DNA of 7,671 nt from Smithella sp. UBA2180 (GCA_002327415.1 DCVU01000093.1:1-7671); one strand, 5' to 3'. Shown: positions 1 to 5,057, counted from the stretch's first letter. Numbers and translations are program-made. The notes: generated by a model from the letters alone, not told the origin.

Positions 1-54
1 TCACGAACAGATGATAAAAGTTTTAAGTCTTAATTAATTAAAGTTAAGATTACC

Positions 55-90
55 GTGAAAGTATTTCTTTCACCTACTTAGTTTAAGTAG
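55..90. other. Two adjacent perfect hairpins in the leader
   Basis: GTGAAAG (55-61) pairs with CTTTCAC (67-73) around the loop TATTT. It is followed directly by CTACTT (74-79) pairing with AAGTAG (85-90) around AGTTT. The stems of 7 and 6 bp abut without a gap. No T-run follows, so this does not look like an intrinsic terminator on the plus strand. It lies about 150 nt before the 78-aa gene and could be part of a long structured 5' leader or the tail of an element starting left of the window. Apart from this I see no gene or clear promoter in 1-221. Confidence 0.5.
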
Positions 91-221
91 AGAGCAGTTG
101 TCAGAATTAAGGATTACGATTTGAAAGGTGCAACGTAATATTGAGAAAATATATTGGGTTCGGTCAGTAGACTTTGAATGGGTTATTTGATATGAGAATC
201 TTCATACGATAGTAAACCAAT

Positions 222-229
222 AAGGAGGT
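222..229 (+). promoter_or_regulatory. Strong Shine-Dalgarno of the 78-aa gene
   Basis: AAGGAGGT ends 10 nt before the ATG at 240. It is an almost perfect match to the anti-SD of 16S rRNA and fixes the start of this small gene. Confidence 0.8.
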
Positions 230-239
230 AATATCTATT

Positions 240-476
240 ATGAAGAAGTTTATGGCACTGATTATTGCACTATTATTTGTATTTTCTGTTTCAGGCGTTG
301 CATTTGCGGAAGGTGAAAAAGGAGTGGAGAAGAAACAATCATTATCAGGAACGAAATTCTGTAAAGGGAAGAGTTGCCCAAATACAAAAGACACGGGTGG
401 GACATCAACCGCAAAAAAAACTACCTCAACGAATAAAAAGACAACTCAGATTAATAAGAAGTATCAAGCAAAGTAA
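240..476 (+). CDS. Small secreted Lys/Thr-rich protein, function unknown
   Basis: A 78-aa protein that I do not recognise. Residues 1-23 form a clear Sec signal peptide: Lys-Lys after Met, a hydrophobic core (residues 4-20), and an Ala-Phe-Ala cleavage site before Glu24. The predicted mature part is about 55 residues, very hydrophilic, rich in Lys, Thr and Ser, with two cysteines (Cys41 and Cys46) that could form a small disulfide loop. The last 20 or so residues are almost only Thr, Ser, Lys, Asn and Gln, which suggests a disordered tail. There is no lipobox, so a periplasmic or exported location is likely. The strong SD and the signal peptide make it a real gene. It has no evident operon partner; the toxin-antitoxin pair downstream has its own promoter. 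The role is open; such proteins are sometimes cell-envelope or stress peptides. Confidence 0.75.
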   Translation: MKKFMALIIALLFVFSVSGVAFAEGEKGVEKKQSLSGTKFCKGKSCPNTKDTGGTSTAKKTTSTNKKTTQINKKYQAK

Positions 477-558
477 CAAGTTTCTTACTGCATACGACCT
501 TATATAAAGGCTTTCCATTGGTCTCTTAGCGGTTGTTTATGAGCCAAGAAGAAACTTG
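477..558. repeat. 10-bp inverted repeat enclosing 62 bp
   Basis: CAAGTTTCTT (477-486), directly after the stop codon of the 78-aa gene, is perfectly repeated in inverse as AAGAAACTTG (549-558). A weaker inner pairing, ATAAA (504-508) with TTTAT (536-540), would lie inside the same fold. No T-run follows the right arm. It may be a long hairpin in the 3' UTR or the remnant of a small mobile repeat. Confidence 0.4.
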
Positions 559-598
559 ACCCGTCTTCATTATATTTCATATTACCCAGAATTACCAA

Positions 599-628
599 TT
601 GATTTTGTATCTCAAATGTGATACAAAA
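599..628 (+). promoter_or_regulatory. Promoter and inverted-repeat operator of the toxin-antitoxin genes
   Basis: TTTTGTATC (603-611) and GATACAAAA (620-628) form a perfect 9-bp inverted repeat around an 8-nt centre. It overlaps a plausible sigma70 promoter, TTGATT (599-604), a 17-nt spacer and TACAAA (622-627), placed about 35 nt before the antitoxin ATG. This is the expected layout for autorepression by the ribbon-helix-helix domain of a DinJ/RelB antitoxin alone or with its toxin. A second possible promoter, TTGACC (556-561) and TATTAC (580-585), lies just upstream. That the repeat is the operator is inferred from position and symmetry. Confidence 0.7.
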
Positions 629-661
629 GTAGCACGAGATATAAATGTAAGAGGTGAAATT

Positions 662-922
662 ATGGCAAAATCAGCAATGATCCACGCCCGTACAGAGACA
701 GAACTGAAAAAAGAAGTCGAAGCAATTTTTTCGGCATTGGGTCTTTCTACAACTGCGGCGTTGAATCTTTTTTTTCATCAGGTCAAGATGAGACGCGGTC
801 TTCCTTTCGCCGTGGAAATTCCCAATGAAGAAACTCTAAAAACATTCAGTGACAGCGATGCAGGCAAAGGGCTTGTGGAAAGTAAATCTGCCAAAGATAT
901 GTTTCGTAAATTAGGTATCTAA
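662..922 (+). CDS. RelB/DinJ-family antitoxin
   Basis: An 86-aa protein of the RelB/DinJ family. Residues 1-45 fit the ribbon-helix-helix DNA-binding and dimerisation fold: a short strand (Ala-Met-Ile-His-Ala-Arg, 5-10), a first helix (about 12-26) and the family's Gly-Leu-Ser-Thr-Thr-Ala-Ala-Leu-Asn-Leu-Phe segment (27-38). The motif Arg-Gly-Leu-Pro-Phe (45-49) is typical of DinJ. The C-terminal third would wrap and neutralise the toxin. The ATG at 662 is chosen because GAGGTG (651-656) lies 5 nt upstream; the in-frame TTG at 599 would make the promoter and operator part of the coding region. The stop codon shares one base with the toxin start, so the two are translationally coupled. It should bind the toxin and repress its own promoter through the repeat at 603-628. 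Confidence 0.9.
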   Translation: MAKSAMIHARTETELKKEVEAIFSALGLSTTAALNLFFHQVKMRRGLPFAVEIPNEETLKTFSDSDAGKGLVESKSAKDMFRKLGI

Positions 923-1191
923 TGCTTATTCCGGTATATACAACCCGCTTTGAAAAAGATTTAAAAAGAATGAGGAAACGCGGGTGTGATGTATCTAAAA
1001 TTAAAGCGGCAATTATTTTACTGATAAACGAAAAACCGCTTGAGATCAAAATGAAGGATCATCTGCTCAGAGGGAACTTTAAAGATCGTTGGGAATGCCA
1101 CCTGGAGCCGGATTGGCTTTTGATTTATCGATTTGATGAAAACAGGATAATTTTTGAACGCACCGGAACCCATGCTGATTTGTTCCGATAA
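922..1191 (+). CDS. YafQ-family mRNA interferase toxin
   Basis: An 89-aa toxin of the RelE/YafQ family, normal in length. Known YafQ toxins cut mRNA in the ribosome. The residues matching the YafQ active site are present: His47 (Lys-Asp-His-Leu-Leu), His60, Asp64 and Trp65 (Cys-His-Leu-Glu-Pro-Asp-Trp), and His84 and Phe88 (Gly-Thr-His-Ala-Asp-Leu-Phe), so the protein is probably active. The N-terminus is basic and helical (Phe-Glu-Lys-Asp-Leu-Lys-Arg-Met-Arg-Lys-Arg). The ATG overlaps the antitoxin stop by one base, which fits a type II operon with antitoxin first. Family assignment is firm; closeness to YafQ rather than another RelE branch rests on the DinJ-like partner and the histidines. 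Confidence 0.9.
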   Translation: MLIPVYTTRFEKDLKRMRKRGCDVSKIKAAIILLINEKPLEIKMKDHLLRGNFKDRWECHLEPDWLLIYRFDENRIIFERTGTHADLFR

Positions 1192-1340
1192 TTGTCAATA
1201 ATTAAGTATACTATTCCTCGAATTCCCAAGTTATTCAAATCCTGTAAAAATTAACTAATTAATATAAGTTAAGATTAACATTAATTATTTGACAACGATT
1301 ATATCAGGCGTAGGCTAATTTTTATTTTAAATGGGGCCTC
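1192..1340. other. AT-rich spacer with a weak promoter candidate
   Basis: No coding region is seen here. A possible promoter is TTGACA (1289-1294), 16 nt, TAGGCT (1311-1316); the -10 is poor. The octamer TTGACAAC occurs here (1289-1296) and again at the stronger promoter 52 bp further on. The AT-rich stretch at 1251-1277 resembles positions 31-53 and shares the 12-mer AAGTTAAGATTA with it. No terminator with a T-run follows the toxin gene. Confidence 0.4.
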
Positions 1341-1369
1341 TTGACAACACTACATGTAGTGCCTATATT
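1341..1369 (+). promoter_or_regulatory. Near-consensus sigma70 promoter with a palindrome in the spacer
   Basis: TTGACA (1341-1346), a spacer of exactly 17 bp and TATATT (1364-1369) form an excellent sigma70 promoter. Transcription would begin near 1374-1378, exactly where the first of several hairpins starts. Within the spacer, 1348-1361 is the perfect 14-bp palindrome CACTACATGTAGTG, a good candidate site for a repressor that would block RNA polymerase. The first structured RNA and the three genes from 1726 to 3893 would be transcribed from here. Confidence 0.8.
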
Positions 1370-1373
1370 TTTT

Positions 1374-1709
1374 GCATATACCAGCTATTGGTATGCTCTT
1401 TGAAAATTGGCCACACAAAATGTACCTCCTTGGGCATATTATGCCCTTGTCGAGCAACAGATTGATCTCTGTTGCTACCGTTGGTCTGCACGGTTTCTAT
1501 CGGGGTCCACAGTCCTTAATGCTATGTATTTGATTATTAATTTCTTTTCTCTTTGCGCTAACTAAATAAGCTTCAATATCTATCGATAAGAAAAGATTAA
1601 TAAGAGTGGATTAATTACGATAGTCAAGAAGATCGTATTATTAATAAATACTGTCTTTAGGATTAAAATAGCAGACTGTTTTTGAGTAAAGCAGTCAAAA
1701 TCAAAGAGA
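1374..1709 (+). ncRNA. Candidate structured RNA upstream of the reverse transcriptase operon
   Basis: This non-coding stretch starts at the expected transcription start and holds seven hairpins. H1: GCA(TA)TACC 1374-1382 with GGTATGC 1390-1396. H2: GGGCAT 1432-1437 with ATGCCC 1441-1446. H3: a perfect 9-bp stem, 1453-1461 with 1468-1476. H4: ACCGT 1477-1481 with ACGGT 1490-1494. H5: a 15-bp stem with a 2-nt bulge, 1534-1550 with 1589-1603. H6: a 12-bp stem with a bulge, 1610-1621 with 1632-1645. H7: a 9-bp stem, 1674-1682 with 1688-1696. Retrons place such an RNA (msr-msd) before the RT: H2-H4 would suit the msr hairpins and H5 or H6 the msd hairpin, with CTCTTTGA (1396-1403) and TCAAAGAG (1701-1708) as possible a1/a2 arms. 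These assignments are inference; a DRT-type template RNA or a regulatory leader is also possible. The 3' end is uncertain. Confidence 0.6.
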
Positions 1710-1710
1710 A

Positions 1711-1716
1711 AGGAGG
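1711..1716 (+). promoter_or_regulatory. Strong Shine-Dalgarno of the 97-aa gene
   Basis: AGGAGG lies 9 nt before the ATG at 1726. The upstream RNA carries CCTCCTT (1425-1431), exactly complementary to AAGGAGG (1710-1716), so the site could be masked by long-range pairing. Confidence 0.7.
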
Positions 1717-1725
1717 ACTAGAGTT

Positions 1726-2019
1726 ATGAAGAAAAGCAACAGACGAATTGTGGCCAAACTGGGTAAATTATGCAGATATCTGAACAAACTTGAATCTGAC
1801 CCAGAAATGTATGGCTGCGCAACGGTTATTCGCAAGTCACGGATACTCGCTCAGCAGATAAATGAAGACTTATCTGCCACAAAATGCAATTCTGTGACAA
1901 CGGATAAAGTGTTTACCGTTGGGAAGTATCTAGTAGATGTTCTATTGCTACTAGAAAAGCTCAAAAATTATTTTGTTTCCTATAAGCAATCTTTTTATGG
2001 ACATGAGTATGGTTCATGA
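1726..2019 (+). CDS. Small helical protein linked to the reverse transcriptase, family unknown
   Basis: A 97-aa protein that I do not recognise. It looks all-helical: a basic N-terminal helix (residues 2-22, with Lys-Lys-Ser-Asn-Arg-Arg), a second helix (about 31-50), a Thr/Ser turn (51-60) and a Leu-rich helix (62-85, Tyr-Leu-Val-Asp-Val-Leu-Leu-Leu-Leu-Glu-Lys-Leu). The acidic-basic spacing of the last helix suggests bundling or oligomerisation. There is no signal peptide or membrane segment. The start has a strong SD, and the gene is the first of three on the same strand with only 70 bp before the reverse transcriptase. Size and helix pattern recall the Avd four-helix accessory proteins of diversity-generating retroelements, but I see no sequence match and the RT is not of that class. 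A role in binding the upstream RNA or the RT is plausible from position only. Confidence 0.7.
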   Translation: MKKSNRRIVAKLGKLCRYLNKLESDPEMYGCATVIRKSRILAQQINEDLSATKCNSVTTDKVFTVGKYLVDVLLLLEKLKNYFVSYKQSFYGHEYGS

Positions 2020-2089
2020 AAAGTAAAAAATAATTCATAGAACAAAAGATCATTAAAGCCCGAAAGCGATAGTCCAAAGTCGAGGTTGC

Positions 2090-3064
2090 ATGTCAATACG
2101 TAAGCAGCATCCTAACTTCCCTCTTAAATTAAATCTCGAATCGATCAAAGATCTTGAACAGACATTAGGTTATCCAATCGTCTCGATAAAATATTTTTGT
2201 AAAAATAAAACTAGCAACGTAAAAGAACTGACGTTAATGCAGTATAAAAATGGTAAACTTAAAGAACCAAGGATCGTGTATAATCCTACACGACAATATA
2301 AAAAACTTCTTCGGGTTATAAATTCAAAATTATTGGCTAAAGCTGATCTTCCTGACGGAGTCTTGGGAGGTGTTATTGGAAAATGTATTGATGATATGGT
2401 TTACAGGCATTGTAATCAAGAGGCCGTATTGTCAATGGACATGAAGAAATTTTTCCCGAATATTAACTCCGATAGGGTTATGGGTTTTTTAAGAGCTGCT
2501 GGTTGCAGCCCTCAAATAGCAGGGATACTGACAGATTCAGTAACATTGGATAGCTCCCTTCCACAGGGATTTCCCACTAGCCCCATGTTAGCTAATTTAA
2601 TTGCCTTCGGGCTTGATGATCAACATCTTTCCCAAGCAAGAAAAAATAACTTGCATAGGACAAGATGGATTGATGACATTGTCTTCTCAGGCAGATCAAA
2701 AGATTTGAAAGCCTGTGTAAAGTCATTGCTCGGTGCAATAAAATTTCATGGTTTTCAATTGAGTAATAAAAAAACTGAGTATCAAGTCCGTGCGCATAAT
2801 CCAATCATTGCCGGGTTAAATGTTGCCGGCAAAACTCCACAGCTTCCCATAATCGTGTTTGATAGGATTCGTGATATTCTTCATGAATGCAAACATTCCG
2901 GAGTTGATGTTGTCCAACTTAAATATGAAAGTGATTCCTTCGGTCGTATGAAGGATTTAAAAAGTTCATTGAAGGGTCGGATCCTGTATGTATCAAGATA
3001 CAATGAAATAGCAGGAAAAGAACTCATAGAAATATTCGATTCAATCGATTGGAGGAACAAATAA
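2090..3064 (+). CDS. Retron-like reverse transcriptase
   Basis: A 324-aa RNA-directed DNA polymerase consisting of little more than the RT fingers, palm and thumb, the usual length of retron RTs. Motifs in order: Lys-Glu-Pro-Arg (58-61) in the fingers; the first metal-binding aspartate, Asp117, in Ser-Met-Asp-Met-Lys-Lys-Phe-Phe-Pro-Asn-Ile; Leu-Pro-Gln-Gly-Phe-Pro-Thr-Ser-Pro (157-165); the catalytic Trp-Ile-Asp-Asp (193-196) in place of Tyr-Ala-Asp-Asp; Leu-Ser-Asn-Lys-Lys-Thr (224-229); and Ile-Ile-Ala-Gly (239-242) where retrons have Val-Thr-Gly. All three catalytic aspartates are kept, so it should be active. The retron Asn-Ala-x-x-His motif is degenerate: only His107 in Met-Val-Tyr-Arg-His matches. 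There is no maturase, endonuclease or integrase domain. Gln-Gly-x-x-x-Ser-Pro rules against a diversity-generating retroelement RT. The SD is weak (GAGG 2082-2085). The 273-aa gene starts 7 nt after its stop. Retron, DRT or unclassified RT remain possible. Confidence 0.88.
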   Translation: MSIRKQHPNFPLKLNLESIKDLEQTLGYPIVSIKYFCKNKTSNVKELTLMQYKNGKLKEPRIVYNPTRQYKKLLRVINSKLLAKADLPDGVLGGVIGKCIDDMVYRHCNQEAVLSMDMKKFFPNINSDRVMGFLRAAGCSPQIAGILTDSVTLDSSLPQGFPTSPMLANLIAFGLDDQHLSQARKNNLHRTRWIDDIVFSGRSKDLKACVKSLLGAIKFHGFQLSNKKTEYQVRAHNPIIAGLNVAGKTPQLPIIVFDRIRDILHECKHSGVDVVQLKYESDSFGRMKDLKSSLKGRILYVSRYNEIAGKELIEIFDSIDWRNK

Positions 3065-3071
3065 TACGGGA

Positions 3072-3893
3072 ATGGAAAAGAAATATTATTCATTAAGAAC
3101 AGGACAAAACCCCAAAGCCAATGGTTTTGATTTTGGTGAATTTCGCGATTTATTTCTACGCCTTTATAATAATCTTTCTGAAGCTGGTTACTTTCATAAG
3201 TCCTTTGGATTTACTTGTGAAGATGCAGGGGAAATTTCCGGCACAGTCATAGACGTTGAATATGAGATTATTTTAAAAATCAGAAAAAATAATCTTTGGC
3301 CAATTGGGCAACATTATGGTTCTTACTCAGAAGACGACTTATTTGATATTATCGAATTTCTTTATGAACATGTATCAAAGCCACTTGATTATACAAGCCA
3401 TGGATGGGATTCACGTTGTGTTCATTGGAATAAATTTAATAAATCTGAGGGACAAAAAGAATTTCGTGAAAAAATAAATGAAATATTTGATTTATATATT
3501 AACCCATTCTCACTTTCAGTTAAGGGAGAAATACAAAACAAACCAGAGAAAGGATTTGAAAAAATATTTGATGCGGTCGTACCTTCAAATAATGATAACA
3601 TTCAATCAAGAATCGATGCGGCCATTAGAAAATTTCGTAGGCACAAAGCCTCTATTGATGATCGTCGTCAAGCAGTAAGAGATTTAGCTGATGTTCTTGA
3701 ATGTCTCCGTCCACAATTAAAAATATTATTGACTGAAAAAGACGAGGCTGATCTTTTTAATATTGCAAATAACTTTGGGATACGGCATCTTAATGATAAA
3801 CAAAAAACTCATTATGATGCAGCTATTTGGTTAAGTTGGATGTTTTATCACTATCTGGCCACAATTCACGTGGCTCTTCGTAAAATTGAATAA
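3072..3893 (+). CDS. Probable AbiJ-like/HEPN-type effector of the RT operon
   Basis: A 273-aa soluble protein. The N-terminal part (about 20-155) resembles the N-terminal domain of AbiJ-type abortive-infection proteins, with Asp-Leu-Phe-Leu-Arg-Leu-Tyr (26-32), Gly-Tyr-Phe (39-41), Leu-Trp-Pro (75-77), Ile-Ile-Glu-Phe-Leu-Tyr-Glu (93-99), and Ile-Asn-Glu-Ile-Phe then Gly-Glu-Ile. The C-terminal part (about 178-273) is helical, with Ala-Val-Arg-Asp-Leu-Ala-Asp-Val-Leu-Glu (201-210), Asn-Asn-Phe-Gly-Ile-Arg-His (233-239) and a Trp/Tyr-rich last helix. Arg238-His239 and His247 could be the polar residues of a HEPN ribonuclease, but the spacing is not the canonical Arg-x4-6-His. The ATG is 7 nt after the RT stop and its SD-like GGAGG (3051-3055) is 16 nt away, which suggests coupling to RT translation. 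A toxic effector is an inference from context and fold resemblance, recalled rather than searched. Confidence 0.72.
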   Translation: MEKKYYSLRTGQNPKANGFDFGEFRDLFLRLYNNLSEAGYFHKSFGFTCEDAGEISGTVIDVEYEIILKIRKNNLWPIGQHYGSYSEDDLFDIIEFLYEHVSKPLDYTSHGWDSRCVHWNKFNKSEGQKEFREKINEIFDLYINPFSLSVKGEIQNKPEKGFEKIFDAVVPSNNDNIQSRIDAAIRKFRRHKASIDDRRQAVRDLADVLECLRPQLKILLTEKDEADLFNIANNFGIRHLNDKQKTHYDAAIWLSWMFYHYLATIHVALRKIE

Positions 3894-3949
3894 AAATAAT
3901 AACTATGCAAAGCATGGAAAGGAAAGAACAGGAAGGAAAATGTGAAAAT

Positions 3950-4561
3950 TTATTTGTACCCTTTATCTTCCTCATACTTTTTTTGTTTTGTCTCATCCCA
4001 TAATTCTTTTAAGAAATTTCCCACTGAATCAATACTTCGAAATGCTTCTTTTCTGCTTATTTTGTTTTTATCTACTATACCATTACAATCATCTTTTCGC
4101 GGATTTTTAAAACCTTTCCGATGTTTAAACGAATTCACTTTATTCCGAAGTATAGTGATTTGTTTATAACTTGCTAAGTCAACAAACTTAATCTTATAGT
4201 AATCTTCTATAAGTTTGATAATTTCGTTAAATTTGAGATCATGAACCATCATAAAACTTCCCTTCTTAGATGTAAGACCTTTTTCAAAAAAAGGTTTATT
4301 CGCAAGGTTGCATAGTTCCCACTCTATAAAAGCATTCAGTTCTCCTAGAGTTGCCTTGATCGCAATTTCCTCCCATTGCAAAGGAATAAGGTATGCATTT
4401 GCCTCATCATCATAGTGCGAAAATTCACGTGCATCAGATATAACTTTTATTTTTGAATATTCAATATCTGCTGCTTCAAATACAGTCTTCAGGAATGATT
4501 CAATTATATTTAATTCAATCTGTAGAGAAATCAATGATCCCATTCTTCTTTCAAAAGGCAT
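3950..4561 (-). CDS. Hypothetical protein with a HEPN-like RN...KH motif
   Basis: A 203-aa soluble, mostly helical protein, convergent with the RT operon (56 bp apart). I cannot name its family. Residues 108-150 contain a helix pair ending in Ile-Leu-Arg139-Asn140-Lys-Val-Asn-Ser-Phe-Lys-His147-Arg-Lys-Gly. This Arg-Asn...Lys-His pattern is reminiscent of HEPN-domain proteins, where a charged Arg/Asn and a His form the active site, though Arg-x7-His is longer than the standard spacing. A Trp-rich segment (Leu-Gln-Trp-Glu-Glu-Ile, 61-66) lies in the middle and the C-terminus is Lys/Glu-rich. No good SD precedes the ATG at 4561; the in-frame ATG of Met7 (4541-4543) has GAAAGAAG in front and may be the true start. 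The gene is separate from the RT operon but may belong to the same defence-rich region. Confidence 0.65.
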   Translation of the reverse strand: MPFERRMGSLISLQIELNIIESFLKTVFEAADIEYSKIKVISDAREFSHYDDEANAYLIPLQWEEIAIKATLGELNAFIEWELCNLANKPFFEKGLTSKKGSFMMVHDLKFNEIIKLIEDYYKIKFVDLASYKQITILRNKVNSFKHRKGFKNPRKDDCNGIVDKNKISRKEAFRSIDSVGNFLKELWDETKQKKYEEDKGYK

Positions 4562-4661
4562 AACATTTAATATTTGAACTTAGCTTTTTTCTATATTTGT
4601 TGGCTTATTAATAGTGATGCAGATTTGTTTATGACTATACTATAATATTTTTGTCTGAATA

Positions 4662-5057
4662 TTAACCAGCGATAATTGAGATTAAAACTTTTCTTGTTCG
4701 CGGGCCGTCGAATTCGCAGAAAAATATAGATTGCCATGTTCCCAAAACAATGCGGCCTTTCTCAATAATGACCAGTTCTGATGCACCGACCAGAGAAGAT
4801 TTAACGTGTGCCGCGGAATTTCCTTCCATGTGCCGGTAATTCGCATTCAGCGGAACCGCTTTGTCCAACGCAGCAAGAATATCGCGGGACACGTCCGGAT
4901 CGGCGTTTTCGTTAATTGTCACCGCAGCTGTGGTGTGTGGTGTGTAAATCAGGCAAATACCGGATTCGATTTTTTCTTCGCCGATTGCTTTTTGGACTTC
5001 CGTCGTAATGTCGATCATCTCAAAGCGGGAACGGGTCTGAAGAGATATTTTTTTCAT
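4662..5057 (-). CDS. YjbQ-family protein (UPF0047)
   Basis: A 131-aa YjbQ/UPF0047 protein, close to the usual 130-140 residues. The family signatures are clear: Tyr-Thr-Pro-His-Thr-Thr-Ala-Ala-Val (38-46) followed by Asn-Glu-Asn-Ala-Asp-Pro-Asp-Val, the His-rich segment from His76 to His84 (His-Met-Glu-Gly-Asn-Ser-Ala-Ala-His), and Leu-Gly-Thr-Trp-Gln (105-109) before Phe-Asp-Gly-Pro-Arg-Thr-Arg (116-122). His41, His76 and His84 are likely metal or active-site residues. Family members are annotated as secondary thiamine-phosphate synthases because they can replace ThiE weakly; the physiological role is unsettled. Its ATG overlaps the lipoprotein stop codon by 4 nt (ATGA), so it is translated by coupling as the last gene of the lipid transport operon. 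There is no functional link to lipids that I can see. Confidence 0.92.
   Translation of the reverse strand: MKKISLQTRSRFEMIDITTEVQKAIGEEKIESGICLIYTPHTTAAVTINENADPDVSRDILAALDKAVPLNANYRHMEGNSAAHVKSSLVGASELVIIEKGRIVLGTWQSIFFCEFDGPRTRKVLISIIAG

Noticed and set aside
599..661. Upstream TTG start adding 21 residues to the antitoxin
   Set aside because: It would translate the promoter and operator, has no SD, and the ATG at 662 has a well-placed GAGGTG.
1331..1465. 44-codon ORF in the non-coding region starting at ATG 1331
   Set aside because: It runs through the promoter and the first hairpins, lacks an SD and encodes an unremarkable Cys-rich peptide.
1618..2074. Octamer CGATAGTC repeated at 1618-1625 and 2067-2074
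   Set aside because: Too short to be meaningful, with no matching flanks.
2090..3064. Diversity-generating retroelement
   Set aside because: The RT has Gln-Gly-x-x-x-Ser-Pro, not the DGR-type Ile/Val-Gly-x-x-x-Ser-Gln motif, and I saw no template/variable repeat pair or target protein gene.
2090..3064. Group II intron maturase
   Set aside because: The protein ends after the thumb with no maturase (X) or endonuclease domain, and no domain V/VI-like RNA follows the gene.
3894..3949. ATGC-AAA-GCAT hairpin (3903-3915) as bidirectional terminator
   Set aside because: Only four base pairs; a T-rich stretch follows on the minus strand but the stem is too weak to call.
4562..4661. TATACTATAAT stretch as plus-strand promoter
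   Set aside because: The -10 like sequence has no -35 at a suitable distance and no plus-strand gene follows.
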